A stretch of 64,000 nucleotides of DNA from SIG440 sp045532055. Lineage in GTDB: Bacteria; Bacillota; Clostridia; Monoglobales; Monoglobaceae. The notes under the pieces were generated by a model that saw nothing but the letters and a program-made list of their open reading frames with translations, was not told the origin of the DNA and ran no database searches. The position numbers and the translations under genes were made by a program. Where the stretch lies: contig JAZSFF010000007.1 in assembly GCA_045532055.1 (NCBI GenBank), forward strand, positions 1-64,000. Direction: 5' to 3'. Positions 55,622-64,000 of the stretch are shown here, piece after piece; the stretch's first letter is position 1, and every line of letters starts with the position of its first letter.

Positions 55622-56131
55622 ATGTATACTACTGTATCAATGGAGGCAGGTTTTTTTGTAGCAAGCGTGGCGGCAGGGATTGTTATGGCATTCCTGTATG
55701 ACTTAATTCGTATAAGCCGCAAGGTTGCTGGACTTTGCGATGCGGTGGTTAATTTTCAGGATATATTATTTTTCATTGCTGCAGCATGCATATTGTTTTA
55801 TGTTTCATATCTCAAAAACAGCGGAGAGATAAGATGGCAGGGTGTTATAGGGTGCGGCGTTGGTATTGGTGCTTATGTTGTTATAGTAAAGAATAGGCTT
55901 TTGAATGTAAGTGCATTGGTGATAAAGTGGCTGGTCAGCATAATAGAAAAGGTTATAAAGATTGTTTTGTTTCCCATTAAGCTTATATTCAAAATTTTCA
56001 AAAAGCCAATCAGCGTTGTTGCATGGTACACAGGCAACGGGGCAAGACGTGTCGGCAGGCTTGCAAAACGCAGCAGAGACCGCGTTGGAATAAGGCTTAA
56101 AAGTGCAATACTTTGTCTGAGAAAAAAATAG
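55622..56131 (+). CDS. yabQ: Sporulation protein YabQ
   Basis: 169 residues, starts TTVSMEAGFFVASVAAGIVM, several membrane segments (about 5-25, 45-65, 75-95) and a basic C-terminal helix. Required for spore cortex in Bacillus. RBS GGGTGACGGAG before ATG 55622. Confidence 0.88.
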   Translation: MYTTVSMEAGFFVASVAAGIVMAFLYDLIRISRKVAGLCDAVVNFQDILFFIAAACILFYVSYLKNSGEIRWQGVIGCGVGIGAYVVIVKNRLLNVSALVIKWLVSIIEKVIKIVLFPIKLIFKIFKKPISVVAWYTGNGARRVGRLAKRSRDRVGIRLKSAILCLRKK

Positions 56132-56139
56132 TCGGAGTA

Positions 56140-56168
56140 TTGACAAAGGGTCGTGGTTGATATATAAT
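56140..56168 (+). promoter_or_regulatory. Promoter of divIC
   Basis: TTGACA (56140-56145), 17 bases and TATAAT (56163-56168). Immediately after the yabQ stop, so divIC need not depend on sporulation transcription. Confidence 0.88.
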
Positions 56169-56205
56169 AAGCATAATAGTAGAATGGTTTAAGGTGGGGT
56201 GACTT

Positions 56206-56517
56206 GTGCAAAAAAAAGCACATAACGGAAAAAAGAAGAGTATGTCCGCCAAAACCTTGGTCAAACTGGGGTTGTTGCTTTTTGTATGCATATATGTGGC
56301 CTGTATATTTATTAAACAACAGATAAGCCTTTCTCAGTGTGCAGATGTGTCAGAAGAATATGAGCAAAAGATTGCCGAGGCAAAGCTTGAACAGCAAAAA
56401 CTGGAAGACGAGCTTAGCAAGGCGGGCAGTGATGAGTATATTGAACGTACTGCAAGGGAAAAGCTGGGGTTGGTTAAGGCAAATGAACGAGTTTTTATTG
56501 ACATAACCCAGGAATAA
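56206..56517 (+). CDS. divIC: Septum formation initiator, DivIC/FtsB family
   Basis: 103 residues, a single membrane helix (about 22-45), then a coiled coil (EQKIAEAKLEQQKLEDELSK) and the C-terminal YIERTAREKLGLVKANER. Divisome component with FtsL. Starts at GTG 56206 behind AAGGTGGGG. Order yabP-yabQ-divIC-S1 protein is as in Bacillus. Confidence 0.9.
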   Translation: MQKKAHNGKKKSMSAKTLVKLGLLLFVCIYVACIFIKQQISLSQCADVSEEYEQKIAEAKLEQQKLEDELSKAGSDEYIERTAREKLGLVKANERVFIDITQE

Positions 56518-56594
56518 AATTGAGAAAATGCGGAAATGTTTCGTTCCGCTTGTACATAAGATTTTGTATTTACAGTAGTTGAGGAGGATTTTTG

Positions 56595-57056
56595 TTGGCT
56601 ACACAGATTGAAGAAGGAAGTATACTTCGCGGAAAGATTACGGGACTGGCTCCATTTGGTGCATTTGTTGAACTTGAGGGTGGAAAGACAGGGCTTGTTC
56701 ATATATCAGAAGTTTCCAATGAATATGTGGACGATATAAGCAAGCATCTTTCTGCAGGACAGAGTGTCAAGGTTAAGGTGGTTTCGGTTGACGAGCAGGG
56801 CAAGATAAGTTTGTCAATCAAAAAAGCCGTTGAGGAAAAAACAAAAAAGAAAAACACTGAAAAGGCTAAAAGAAGCGGTGGCGGTCTCAAAGGTGCCCCT
56901 GAAGTTTTTGAATTTTCCCATAGAAAAAAGGAACAGGAAGAGATGTCTTTTGAAGACAAGTTGCTTAAATTCAAACAGGACAGCGAAGAAAAGATTCAGG
57001 ACTTAAAAAGAAATACTGAGGGCAAACGCAACGGCGGTTATAAGAGAGCATATTGA
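56595..57056 (+). CDS. yabR: S1-domain RNA-binding protein, YabR-like
   Basis: 153 residues. N-terminal S1 domain (GSILRGKITGLAPFGAFVEL, GLVHISEVSNEYVDDISKHL), then a Lys/Glu-rich tail. Start chosen as TTG 56595 behind GAGGAGGA; a TTG one codon before is also possible. YabR in Bacillus lies at the same place; its RNA target is unknown. Confidence 0.88.
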   Translation: MATQIEEGSILRGKITGLAPFGAFVELEGGKTGLVHISEVSNEYVDDISKHLSAGQSVKVKVVSVDEQGKISLSIKKAVEEKTKKKNTEKAKRSGGGLKGAPEVFEFSHRKKEQEEMSFEDKLLKFKQDSEEKIQDLKRNTEGKRNGGYKRAY

Positions 57057-57063
57057 GTCTGCT

Positions 57064-57098
57064 AACGGAACTTTTTTAAGTTCCGTTGCTGTTTTTTT
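57064..57098 (+). terminator. Terminator after yabR
   Basis: AACGGAACTT / AAGTTCCGTT, 10 bp with a TTTT loop, then GCTG and T7. Confidence 0.75.
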
Positions 57099-57115
57099 GA
57101 GAGGAGTGGCATAAT

Positions 57116-57550
57116 ATGAATGAATGGACGGCTTTGTGGCTTATTGCTGCAGTGGTTCTGGGTGTTGTGGAGGCATCCACGGCAAACCTGATTACAATAT
57201 GGTTTGCGGTTTCTGCACTTGTGACTGCTGTGTTTGCGGCTATGGGTTCAGGGACAGGCGTACAGATGACGATTTTTGTTGTGTTGTCGGTGATACTTGT
57301 GGCAGCAACCAGACCATTGGCAAAGCGGTTTATAACAAAAAAAGCTGTTGCAACCAATGCGGACAGAATTATCTCTGCTGAAGGTGTTGTTATTCGCAGG
57401 ATAGACCCTGTGGAGAATGTGGGACAAGTCAAGGTTATGGGACAAGTTTGGTCTGCAAAATCCCAAAATGGCGAAATCATAGAAGAGGGAACCTCTGTTG
57501 TGGTTCAGGCCCTGGAGGGCGTCAAGGTTGTTGTGTCAGCTAAAATTTAA
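57116..57550 (+). CDS. NfeD family protein, short form
   Basis: 144 residues: two or three membrane helices in the first 80 and a C-terminal OB-like beta barrel (EGVVIRRIDPVENVGQVKVM). No ClpP-type protease domain, so the short (NfeD1b) class that occurs next to SPFH proteins. RBS GAGAGGAG before ATG 57116; the SPFH gene follows 19 bases later. Confidence 0.85.
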   Translation: MNEWTALWLIAAVVLGVVEASTANLITIWFAVSALVTAVFAAMGSGTGVQMTIFVVLSVILVAATRPLAKRFITKKAVATNADRIISAEGVVIRRIDPVENVGQVKVMGQVWSAKSQNGEIIEEGTSVVVQALEGVKVVVSAKI

Positions 57551-57569
57551 TTAAAGGAGTTTTGAGTTT

Positions 57570-58490
57570 ATGGAATTTATTTTGATTATTCTTGCAATTT
57601 TGGTAGTAGTTGTGATTGCAAACATCAAGGTTGTGCCTCAGGCTCATGCATATGTTATTGAACGCCTGGGTGCATACAGCGGTACTTGGAGTGTTGGACT
57701 TCATGTAAAGATTCCATTCATCGACAGGGTGGCAAAGCGTGTTACTTTGAAAGAACAGGTTGTTGATTTTGCACCGCAGCCGGTTATTACAAAGGATAAT
57801 GTTACCATGCAGATTGATACGGTTGTTTATTTTCAGATCACAGACCCCAAGCTTTATGCATATGGCGTGGAACTTCCTATGTCTGCCATTGAAAATCTTA
57901 CAGCAACTACACTCAGAAATATTATTGGTGATATGGAACTTGACGAAAGCTTGACAAGTCGTGATGTCATCAACACCAAGATGCGTTCAATACTTGATGA
58001 AGCAACAGACCCATGGGGAATCAAGGTCAACCGTGTAGAACTTAAAAACATCATTCCACCGTCAGGAATCCGTGAAGCCATGGAAAAACAGATGAAAGCA
58101 GAACGTGAAAGACGTGAGGCAATCCTCAAGGCTGAGGGTGAAAAGAAATCTGCCATTCTCGTTGCAGAGGGTGAAAAAGCTGCGGCAATTCTCAAAGCCG
58201 AAGCAGAAAAAGAGTCTCAAATATTAAAGGCTGAGGCAGAAAAAGAGTCAGCAATTCGTGTTGCAGAGGGTGAAGCTCAGGCAATTTTGAGCGTTCAGGA
58301 AGCAACGGCGGCAGGTATTCGTATGCTTAATGAGGCATCGCCAAATCAGGCTGTGCTTACAATCAAGAGTCTGGAGGCCTTCCAGAAGGCGGCAGACGGC
58401 AATGCTACAAAGATAATTATTCCGTCAGAAATCCAGGGGCTTGCGGGACTTGCCACAGGACTTAAAGCGGTAATTGACGAAGAAAAATAA
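57570..58490 (+). CDS. SPFH/stomatin-like membrane protein
   Basis: 306 residues: N-terminal membrane anchor (FILIILAILVVVVIANIKVV), SPFH domain (VIERLGAYSGTWSVGLHVKI, VTMQIDTVVYFQITDP), then an Ala/Glu/Lys coiled coil with repeated ILKAEAEKES units (about 190-230). QmcA/stomatin-type, forms membrane-domain oligomers. Paired with the NfeD protein; RBS AAAGGAG before ATG 57570. Confidence 0.9.
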   Translation: MEFILIILAILVVVVIANIKVVPQAHAYVIERLGAYSGTWSVGLHVKIPFIDRVAKRVTLKEQVVDFAPQPVITKDNVTMQIDTVVYFQITDPKLYAYGVELPMSAIENLTATTLRNIIGDMELDESLTSRDVINTKMRSILDEATDPWGIKVNRVELKNIIPPSGIREAMEKQMKAERERREAILKAEGEKKSAILVAEGEKAAAILKAEAEKESQILKAEAEKESAIRVAEGEAQAILSVQEATAAGIRMLNEASPNQAVLTIKSLEAFQKAADGNATKIIIPSEIQGLAGLATGLKAVIDEEK

Positions 58491-58523
58491 AAGATTATTT
58501 AAGGAACTTTAGGAGGAAATACA

Positions 58524-59270
58524 ATGTCAGGACATTCCAAATGGGCAACCATAAAAAGAAAAAAAGGTGCACTTGATGCAAAGAGAGGAAAGTTGTTTAC
58601 AAAAATCGGTCGTGAATTGGTTGTTGCAGTTAAAGAGGGGGGACCAGACCCAGACAGCAACTCAAAACTGAGAGATGCTATTGCCAAGGCAAAAGCAAAC
58701 AACATGCCCAACGATACAATTCAGAGAAGTATCAAAAAAGCCGCAGGCGAGGACAGCGCAAAGGAGTACTTTGAACTGGTTTACGAGGGTTATGGGCCAA
58801 GCGGTGTTGCTTTTATGGTTGAGACTTTAAGCGATAACAAAAACCGTACCGCAGGGGATATGAGACACTATTTTGACAAGTACGGCGGAAATTTGGGACA
58901 GACTGGCAGCGTTGGATTTATGTTTGACAAGAAAGGTGTTATCGTAATTGCCAAAAAGGATGGTCTTGATGAAGATACACTTATGATGGATGCCCTCGAT
59001 GCAGGAGCGGAGGATTTTTCTGCAGAGGATGAATGCTTTGAAGTAACATCAGCGCCCGAGGACTTCAGCAAGGTTCGTGAGGCATTGGAGTCAAAGGGAT
59101 ATGAGTTTGAACAAGCAGAACTCAGCTACATTCCCCAGACACTTACACAGGTGGATGATGAGGAAGCGGTTAAGAATCTTAATAAGCTTATTGAAATGCT
59201 TGAGGATAACGACGATGTCCAGAACGTATACCATACCTGGGATATGCCAGAAGAGGATGAGGAAGAGTAG
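58524..59270 (+). CDS. yebC: YebC/TACO1 family protein
   Basis: 248 residues, [20 protein letters not shown] and the [20 protein letters not shown] core. Family members act as transcriptional regulators or as translation factors at proline stalls; the function in this organism is unproven. RBS TAGGAGGA before ATG 58524; strong terminator behind. Confidence 0.94.
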   Translation: MSGHSKWATIKRKKGALDAKRGKLFTKIGRELVVAVKEGGPDPDSNSKLRDAIAKAKANNMPNDTIQRSIKKAAGEDSAKEYFELVYEGYGPSGVAFMVETLSDNKNRTAGDMRHYFDKYGGNLGQTGSVGFMFDKKGVIVIAKKDGLDEDTLMMDALDAGAEDFSAEDECFEVTSAPEDFSKVREALESKGYEFEQAELSYIPQTLTQVDDEEAVKNLNKLIEMLEDNDDVQNVYHTWDMPEEDEEE

Positions 59271-59277
59271 ATAATGA

Positions 59278-59309
59278 TAAGGGGACGGATTTTCCGTCCC
59301 CTTATTTTT
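59278..59309. terminator. Terminator after yebC, shared with the deacetylase gene
   Basis: AAGGGGACGG / CCGTCCCCTT, 10 bp with a 5-base loop, with A's and T's on both sides; the minus-strand deacetylase gene ends at 59308. Confidence 0.92.
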
Positions 59310-60177
59310 AGACTATAATATCTGCAGAGGTCGAGGTAGGCTGAGCTGTTGTGTCAGTCTTCTTTTCTGTTTCTGCAGGTTTTTGAGCATCAGTTTTTGT
59401 TTCATTTTTTTCGCTCTTGTTCGGAATTTGCATACCCGTTGAATCTATGGTATAGTTATCCTTAAGTATCAATTCTGATATGGGAACAATTTTATAACCG
59501 TCTTTTTGCAGAGTTTCAAGAATATTCGGCAAAGCTTCGGGTGTGTGAAGTGCTGCGTTGTGGAAGAGAACTATGCTGCCAGGCTTCACTTTTTTGAGAA
59601 CCCGATCCGAAATTTCAGATGCGGTTAAGTTTTTCCAGTCAAGACTGTCCACATCCCATTGAATTGTGAAGTGGCCGGTTTCACGCATTGCCTGGATAAC
59701 TTTGTTGTCATAGTCGCCGTAGGGGGCACGGAAGAGGGTGGGCTTTACTCCGGTGATATTTTTGATCTTCTCGTCACATTTTTCAACCTCTTCTTTCATT
59801 TTTTCAACAGAAATCTGGGTCATATGTGGGTGGGTATTTGAGTGGTTCATTATCTCATGTCCTGCGTCGTGGAGTTGCTTTACCGATTCAGGGTATTTAT
59901 CTACCCAGCCGCCTACCACAAAGAATGTGGTTTTCACATTGTATTTGCCCAAGATGTCAATAAGCTGCTCTGTGTCCTCATTGCCCCAGGCTGCATCAAA
60001 ACTGATGGAGATTACTTTTTCATTTTCTGGTTTTTGAACGCAATAGATGGGTAAATCACGCTTTGCACCCGACACGGGTAGGGCATCACTTTTTCCTATG
60101 TAAACAAGGGACAAGGCAAGTACAGCAATCAGCAGGTACAGAATCCCTGTCTTTTTTGTGATTACAAAAATCCTCAT
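59308..60177 (-). CDS. NodB-type polysaccharide deacetylase, PdaB-like
   Basis: 289 residues. Signal anchor (GILYLLIAVLALSLVYIG), NodB domain with SISFDAAWGNEDTEQLI (first metal/base aspartate), HSNTHPHMT (metal histidines), FRAPYGDYDNKV and the final LFHNA. The C-terminal 40 residues are Lys/Thr/Glu/Gln-rich and disordered (KTDAQKPAETEKKTD), an extra region compared with the Bacillus PdaB. Likely cell-wall or spore-cortex deacetylase; substrate not shown. ATG at 60177. Confidence 0.85.
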   Translation of the reverse strand: MRIFVITKKTGILYLLIAVLALSLVYIGKSDALPVSGAKRDLPIYCVQKPENEKVISISFDAAWGNEDTEQLIDILGKYNVKTTFFVVGGWVDKYPESVKQLHDAGHEIMNHSNTHPHMTQISVEKMKEEVEKCDEKIKNITGVKPTLFRAPYGDYDNKVIQAMRETGHFTIQWDVDSLDWKNLTASEISDRVLKKVKPGSIVLFHNAALHTPEALPNILETLQKDGYKIVPISELILKDNYTIDSTGMQIPNKSEKNETKTDAQKPAETEKKTDTTAQPTSTSADIIV

Positions 60178-60268
60178 ATAATCATCTGATCCTTTCTTTA
60201 AAATTAACTTTACGAAATGGTTAATATAAGTATATTTTGATTTAGTTATATTTAGAATATGAAAGCAG

Positions 60269-60296
60269 AAAAAACACCGTAAAGGCGGTGTTTTTT
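60269..60296. terminator. Terminator of the ger operon
   Basis: AAAAAACACCG / CGGTGTTTTTT, 11 bp with a 6-base loop; ends the minus-strand ger transcript right after the small membrane gene stop. Confidence 0.9.
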
Positions 60297-60471
60297 ATAT
60301 GTTACTGAACAGTGAAAAAATATATGAACCAAGCATAATTATAACAAGAGTAAAGCAGGAAAAACTACTGAAAAAATGTCTATGCTTGAATTGAAAAAGG
60401 GCGTAGCTTGAGGAGTAAACGGTGCTCCAAATAATGAAAACGCCCAAAATCAGTTTTAAAAAAATTGGCAA
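60295..60471 (-). CDS. 58-residue membrane protein downstream of gerC
   Basis: A short frame of 58 residues below usual length cut-offs: start TTG at 60471, preceded by TAGGAGGG that overlaps the gerC stop, stop at 60295. Two hydrophobic helices (PIFLKLILGVFIIWSTVY and FTLVIIMLGSYIFSLF) separated by a basic loop (FKHRH). Its location suggests the small membrane protein often found after gerC in Clostridia (annotated CLC_0170 family, from memory), but identity is not proven. Probably a partner in germination. Confidence 0.65.
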   Translation of the reverse strand: MPIFLKLILGVFIIWSTVYSSSYALFQFKHRHFFSSFSCFTLVIIMLGSYIFSLFSNI

Positions 60472-60483
60472 AGCAATACCCTC

Positions 60484-61683
60484 CTATACCATGTCTATAT
60501 TCACAACAAATTTTGCCTTTTGATAAAAACTATCCCAGTCAAAATTATTCCATTCTTCCCATGTGGCGAAACGAAGTCTGAGATGGTTGCGAATGTCCAG
60601 GATGTCAGCTTTCTTGGATCGAGATATATCATTTAAAAAATCCTGAATTCTTTGGGTGAGAATCTTCTGTGTGTATGCATAGAGTTCATCGAAACTGTGA
60701 TACCCCTGAGGGAGCCGCAGACCAAGGAATTCAAGCTGAAAGTTTTGGGAGACACTTATACTGTTGTTTTCTATGTCTGTGTTATAAGCGGCGGGCTCTA
60801 ATACGGTGAGCCTGAAACTTAGGGTTTCATCGGGGGAGGATTGACTTGCTACGGTTATGGTACAGTTCTTGATTGAGCGGTTTAATATATTGAAAATCAT
60901 TGCGCTGTCACCATCCATTGCTCCGGAAAGTTTACCGTCCTTGAAAATTGCCATGCCCGAGAGAACCGAGTGAGAGGAGGATATTTGTGAACTATGTGGA
61001 GTTATCCAACCTGAGATGGAATTGTCAGAGGGGAAATTCTTCAATTCTTTACCGTTTACTGCAATGGGGAGGACGCTGTCGGAATTCTTGGCTGCCATAT
61101 CATCAACAAAGTCGTGAAGACGCTTGGCGGGGGCGTACACATTATTAGAACGGAGGGACATGAGTTCATAGTATTTTGAAGTGTTGGACTCCAGTTCGGG
61201 ATTTACATTTTCGATATATTCTCCAGCGGATGTGACAGCTACTGCAATGGCTGTATGTGGACGAATTTCACGTTCATGGAGAAGGAGCTGGGAGTGGTCT
61301 TCTACACCACCCGCATCTATCTGTGATGAGAAAACTATCAATTTCAAGTGGGACATATCCACATTTTTGCTCAAGAAATTGTTGGTCATGTTTTTGGCAA
61401 TATAAAAGTCGGGAGCATCAATTACCAGATTGCTGACCGTAGAATTTTCATCTGATTTGCCTTGTTTTTCGCTGCCTTCCTGACTGGAACCCTCGCCTGA
61501 CTCACCGTTGGAAAGTGATAATGGAGAGGAAAATTGAAATGTGTATGAGTAATTTTCATTATCGCCTTTGTCAATTCCTAGAGCAATTATATAGGCGGTT
61601 TCGTCGATTTCTTTGTCATCATAACAGCCCGACAGCGTGGGGATTAAAAGAAAAAATAGCAGAAGTATGAATTTATTTTTCAT
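60484..61683 (-). CDS. gerC: Spore germination lipoprotein GerC
   Basis: 399 residues from ATG at 61683. Lipoprotein signal ends LSGC (Cys20). C subunit of a GerA-type nutrient receptor: CYDDKEIDETAYIIALGIDK and the GMAIFKDGKLSGAMDGDSAM segment are Ger(x)C hallmarks. The binding site (AAAGGGGG) is 13 bases away and the start overlaps gerB by 11 bases, so coupled translation is likely. A Ser/Glu-rich stretch near 60-85 is probably a linker. Confidence 0.9.
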   Translation of the reverse strand: MKNKFILLLFFLLIPTLSGCYDDKEIDETAYIIALGIDKGDNENYSYTFQFSSPLSLSNGESGEGSSQEGSEKQGKSDENSTVSNLVIDAPDFYIAKNMTNNFLSKNVDMSHLKLIVFSSQIDAGGVEDHSQLLLHEREIRPHTAIAVAVTSAGEYIENVNPELESNTSKYYELMSLRSNNVYAPAKRLHDFVDDMAAKNSDSVLPIAVNGKELKNFPSDNSISGWITPHSSQISSSHSVLSGMAIFKDGKLSGAMDGDSAMIFNILNRSIKNCTITVASQSSPDETLSFRLTVLEPAAYNTDIENNSISVSQNFQLEFLGLRLPQGYHSFDELYAYTQKILTQRIQDFLNDISRSKKADILDIRNHLRLRFATWEEWNNFDWDSFYQKAKFVVNIDMV

Positions 61684-62764
61684 GGGAAGGTTCAACCCCC
61701 TTTCTGGTTAAAGGATATATAAGGAGAATAATTCCCAGAATGACAAATGTCATAGGAAAGAGACTGTTGGATACTGTGGTTTGTGAAATGGGCAGATACC
61801 CCATACTCAAAAGAAATATTGTTGCAGAAATAGGGAAAAGTGTGGCTTGTCGGTGAGTGATGTCAAAGGACTGGGCCAGAATCTTTGCAATAAGGCAGAA
61901 GTTCACCGATAATGAAAACATTCCACAAAAACTTGAGGCAAGAAGAAATATAGCGTCAATGCGTTGGAAAAACCTGCCGTAATATACTTCTTTAAGAAGT
62001 AGGTACATAGGAAAATCACCATCCTGCGACAGGGGATATGGGATTTTTGCTGTAAAGGTAAGTATAGCGAGAATGTTGATGATTATAGCTATTGTTGATG
62101 CTGTAAAAATGGCATTTTTGGTGGTTTTAGGGCTTGTTGAAAAAGGATTTATGAGAAAAACAAGCACTATATCAGAATAAAATGTTACCCCGGAGAGTCC
62201 CTTGCCTATGGTATTTGTAGCTCCTGTACCGAGGATGGGAAAAAGATTGAGAAAATCACTTTGACATAGCACGGAAATAAGGAGAACAAGAATTGTTGTA
62301 AGCAAAAAGGGTGCAATGAATTTTGATATGCGAAGAATGCCGTCTTCCTTTGCAGAGGCACCAGCAAATGCCGCAACCACAAAAAAGACCGCTGCAAACC
62401 AAAGAGGTGCGGTGGGAAATGCGACCAATTTGGCAAGGTGGGAGAACTCGTTGAGAATGTAGGATGAAGAGAGGGCAAGATATACTATAAGAATAATAGA
62501 TATTAAGTACTTGCCAAATACACCAAAGTGTTTTTCGGTGAGACTGATAATGTTTCTGCCATCCGGGTTGAGATAAAATCTGCGTGTTGATATATATATG
62601 ACAAGGAGTGCAACCAAACCTGAGCATATAGCAGAAAGAGGTGCTCCTGTGCCTGAAATTCCTGCAAAGAGCAGACTTTGATTTGTGAAAAGTTTTGTGG
62701 CCAGCAGAATAAAAACAATACTAAATATTTCGCTGGTGCGGCAATTTGAACGAGGCATACTCAT
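61673..62764 (-). CDS. gerB: Spore germination permease GerB
   Basis: 363 residues, about ten membrane segments, APC-superfamily; the B subunit that senses or transports the germinant. Opens SNCRTSEIFSIVFILLATKLF. ATG at 62764 with AAAGGAGATG; overlaps the gerA stop by four bases (ATGA). Which amino acid or sugar it detects is not predictable. Confidence 0.92.
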   Translation of the reverse strand: MSMPRSNCRTSEIFSIVFILLATKLFTNQSLLFAGISGTGAPLSAICSGLVALLVIYISTRRFYLNPDGRNIISLTEKHFGVFGKYLISIILIVYLALSSSYILNEFSHLAKLVAFPTAPLWFAAVFFVVAAFAGASAKEDGILRISKFIAPFLLTTILVLLISVLCQSDFLNLFPILGTGATNTIGKGLSGVTFYSDIVLVFLINPFSTSPKTTKNAIFTASTIAIIINILAILTFTAKIPYPLSQDGDFPMYLLLKEVYYGRFFQRIDAIFLLASSFCGMFSLSVNFCLIAKILAQSFDITHRQATLFPISATIFLLSMGYLPISQTTVSNSLFPMTFVILGIILLIYPLTRKGVEPSHEK

Positions 62765-64000
62765 AGAGTATCATCTCCTTTCCATTTTCGGCTTATATGG
62801 GGTTGCTTTTGTGAGTTCTGGGTGCGAAGACTGTGGGGTCGTCTTTCTCGTTTCCATATAGGAGGGATAATAACAGAGCCGCTTTCAAAATTATCCACAG
62901 AAAGATACGGAACACCAAATGAATTCATTGAGGAAAGGAGGATAATTCCAACAAATATTCCAAGGGCAATTCCCAGAAACCCGGCGATTGAACCTAAGAA
63001 TATAAACAAAAACTGGAGAACCGACAAAGCCCGTGAAATTGACACAGAGGGGGCGGCAAAAGCACCCAGAGCAGAGATGGATACGATTATAATAAGCAGG
63101 GGGCTTGCTATATTGGCGCTGACTGCGGATTGGCCTAAGATAAGACCCCCTACAATACCCAGGGTGGAACCAATGGGGTCAGGAACACGAATAGATGCCT
63201 CCTTAATCAATTCAAATGCCAGAAGCATTATAATAAGTTCAAGAACAATAGGGAAAGGCATTTGTTCGCGGCTTGCCTCAATGGCAAGAATTAAGTCTGT
63301 GGGGATACTTTCGTGGTGATAAAGAACCACGCTGATAAAACAACCGGGCAATAGAAGAGCCAGTGCACAACCGATTATACGAATAAAACGCATAAAATTT
63401 GCCTCAAGTGTGCGTACATAGTTGTCCTCTGCGGTTTCGGCAAGGTCAGAAACGGTTGCAGGAAGAACAAGGACAAAAGGGCTGCCCTGTACCATAACTA
63501 TCACCTTGCCGTTTGCCAGCATTGACGCTGCACGGTCAGGGCGTTCAGTTTTCAAGAGTTGGGGTAGGGGAAACAAGGAACTTTCCTCTATAAGCATCTC
63601 CACATCAGTGGATGAAAAAACATACTCAATATCCACAGCTTTGAGTCTGCGTCTTGCTTCCTTTACCAGTGAGATGTTAGTGATGCCGTTTATATACATA
63701 AGCGCACAGGGAGTTTTGCTTTTTGTGCCCACGGTGATGTTTTCTGCAATAAGGTTGGGGTCTTTGAGAATTTTCCGCACTAAGGCAATGTTGGGCATCA
63801 CTGATTCGCAAAATGCCTCTTGAGGCCCTGTGAGAACAGCTTCTGAGACAGGTCTGCCCACACTGCGACTGCTCCAACCCTTTATATCCGCCACGAAGGC
63901 ACAACTGCAGCCATCAACAAAGACGGCACAGTTGCCAAAACCAACAGCCTCAATCACGGACTCCATTTTCTCTATTTTGCTGTTGGGTGCCTGGGTCAGA
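62761..64000 (-). CDS. gerA: Spore germination protein GerA (N-terminus outside window)
   Basis: The reading frame is open at the right edge (codons before 63966 read LTQAPNSKIEK), so the ATG at 63966 is internal. Visible: VEAVGFGNCAVFVDGCSCAF-like N-domain region, the C-terminal membrane domain with IRVPDPIGSTLGIVGGLILG and a charged C-tail (RKWKGDDTL). A subunit of a GerA-type receptor. The stop shares ATGA with gerB. Confidence 0.92.
   Translation of the reverse strand, partial: LTQAPNSKIEKMESVIEAVGFGNCAVFVDGCSCAFVADIKGWSSRSVGRPVSEAVLTGPQEAFCESVMPNIALVRKILKDPNLIAENITVGTKSKTPCALMYINGITNISLVKEARRRLKAVDIEYVFSSTDVEMLIEESSLFPLPQLLKTERPDRAASMLANGKVIVMVQGSPFVLVLPATVSDLAETAEDNYVRTLEANFMRFIRIIGCALALLLPGCFISVVLYHHESIPTDLILAIEASREQMPFPIVLELIIMLLAFELIKEASIRVPDPIGSTLGIVGGLILGQSAVSANIASPLLIIIVSISALGAFAAPSVSISRALSVLQFLFIFLGSIAGFLGIALGIFVGIILLSSMNSFGVPYLSVDNFESGSVIIPPIWKRERRPHSLRTQNSQKQPHISRKWKGDDTL

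Overview
The window is a chromosomal segment of a low-to-moderate GC, endospore-forming Clostridia (Firmicutes). The evidence is the S10-spc-alpha ribosomal order, zinc-type S14, a zinc-lid adenylate kinase, an RnfB electron-transport subunit, clostridial-type NifU, Ger germination genes, SpoIID, YabP/YabQ and consensus Gram-positive promoters (TTGACA-N17-TATAAT). I cannot place it below class or order. There is no prophage, transposase or CRISPR array; the region is core genome with a few accessory patches.

Layout. 1-500: the 3' end of rnfB. 640-12000: promoter, long structured leader, then rpsJ through secY (S10 and spc operons). 12060-14220: adk, map, a KOW protein and infA. 14390-17790: a strong internal promoter, then rpmJ, rpsM, rpsK, rpsD, rpoA and rplQ, closed by a terminator. 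17800-22700: a HAD phosphatase, uppP, ftsK/spoIIIE and an HU gene. 22740-28380: a TSCPD protein, then the str-like unit (L7Ae-like, rpsL, rpsG, fusA) and tuf on its own promoter. 28500-35030: rnhA, nifS-nifU-mnmA (sulfur delivery to tRNA), pcrA and a methyltransferase. 35000-36290: a cold-shock gene and hslO.

36280-41640 on the minus strand holds spoIID, a cytidylate-kinase-like gene, a SpoVB/MurJ-type flippase, a GT2 glycosyltransferase and a GT-C-like membrane protein, which reads as a spore or cell-surface glycan locus. 41730-42960 is rpsF-ssb-rpsR. 42970-45000 holds lrgAB facing a SLOG-family gene and a small tail-anchored-type membrane protein. 45140-50270 holds two divergent secreted S-layer-homology proteins. 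50290-54050 on the minus strand holds rsmD, coaD, a coiled-coil gene, a tetrahydrofolate riboswitch controlling folT-folC, and tRNA-Gly(GCC). A 6S RNA gene lies at about 54155-54396. 54480-59310 holds mecA, yabP-yabQ, divIC, an S1-domain gene, nfeD-SPFH and yebC. The right end, on the minus strand, has a NodB-family deacetylase and a gerA-gerB-gerC operon followed by a 58-codon membrane-protein gene; gerA runs off the right edge.

The least explained signals are non-coding. There is a tandem pair of 119-bp structured repeats with covarying stems upstream of fusA. A 24-bp motif occurs twice in ribosomal leaders. In two places (folT and spoVB) a terminator-like hairpin carries the next gene's ribosome binding site in its 3' arm. 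The r-protein operons have unusually wide, hairpin-rich gaps. All functional calls come from reading translated sequence and recognising motifs; no database search was run.
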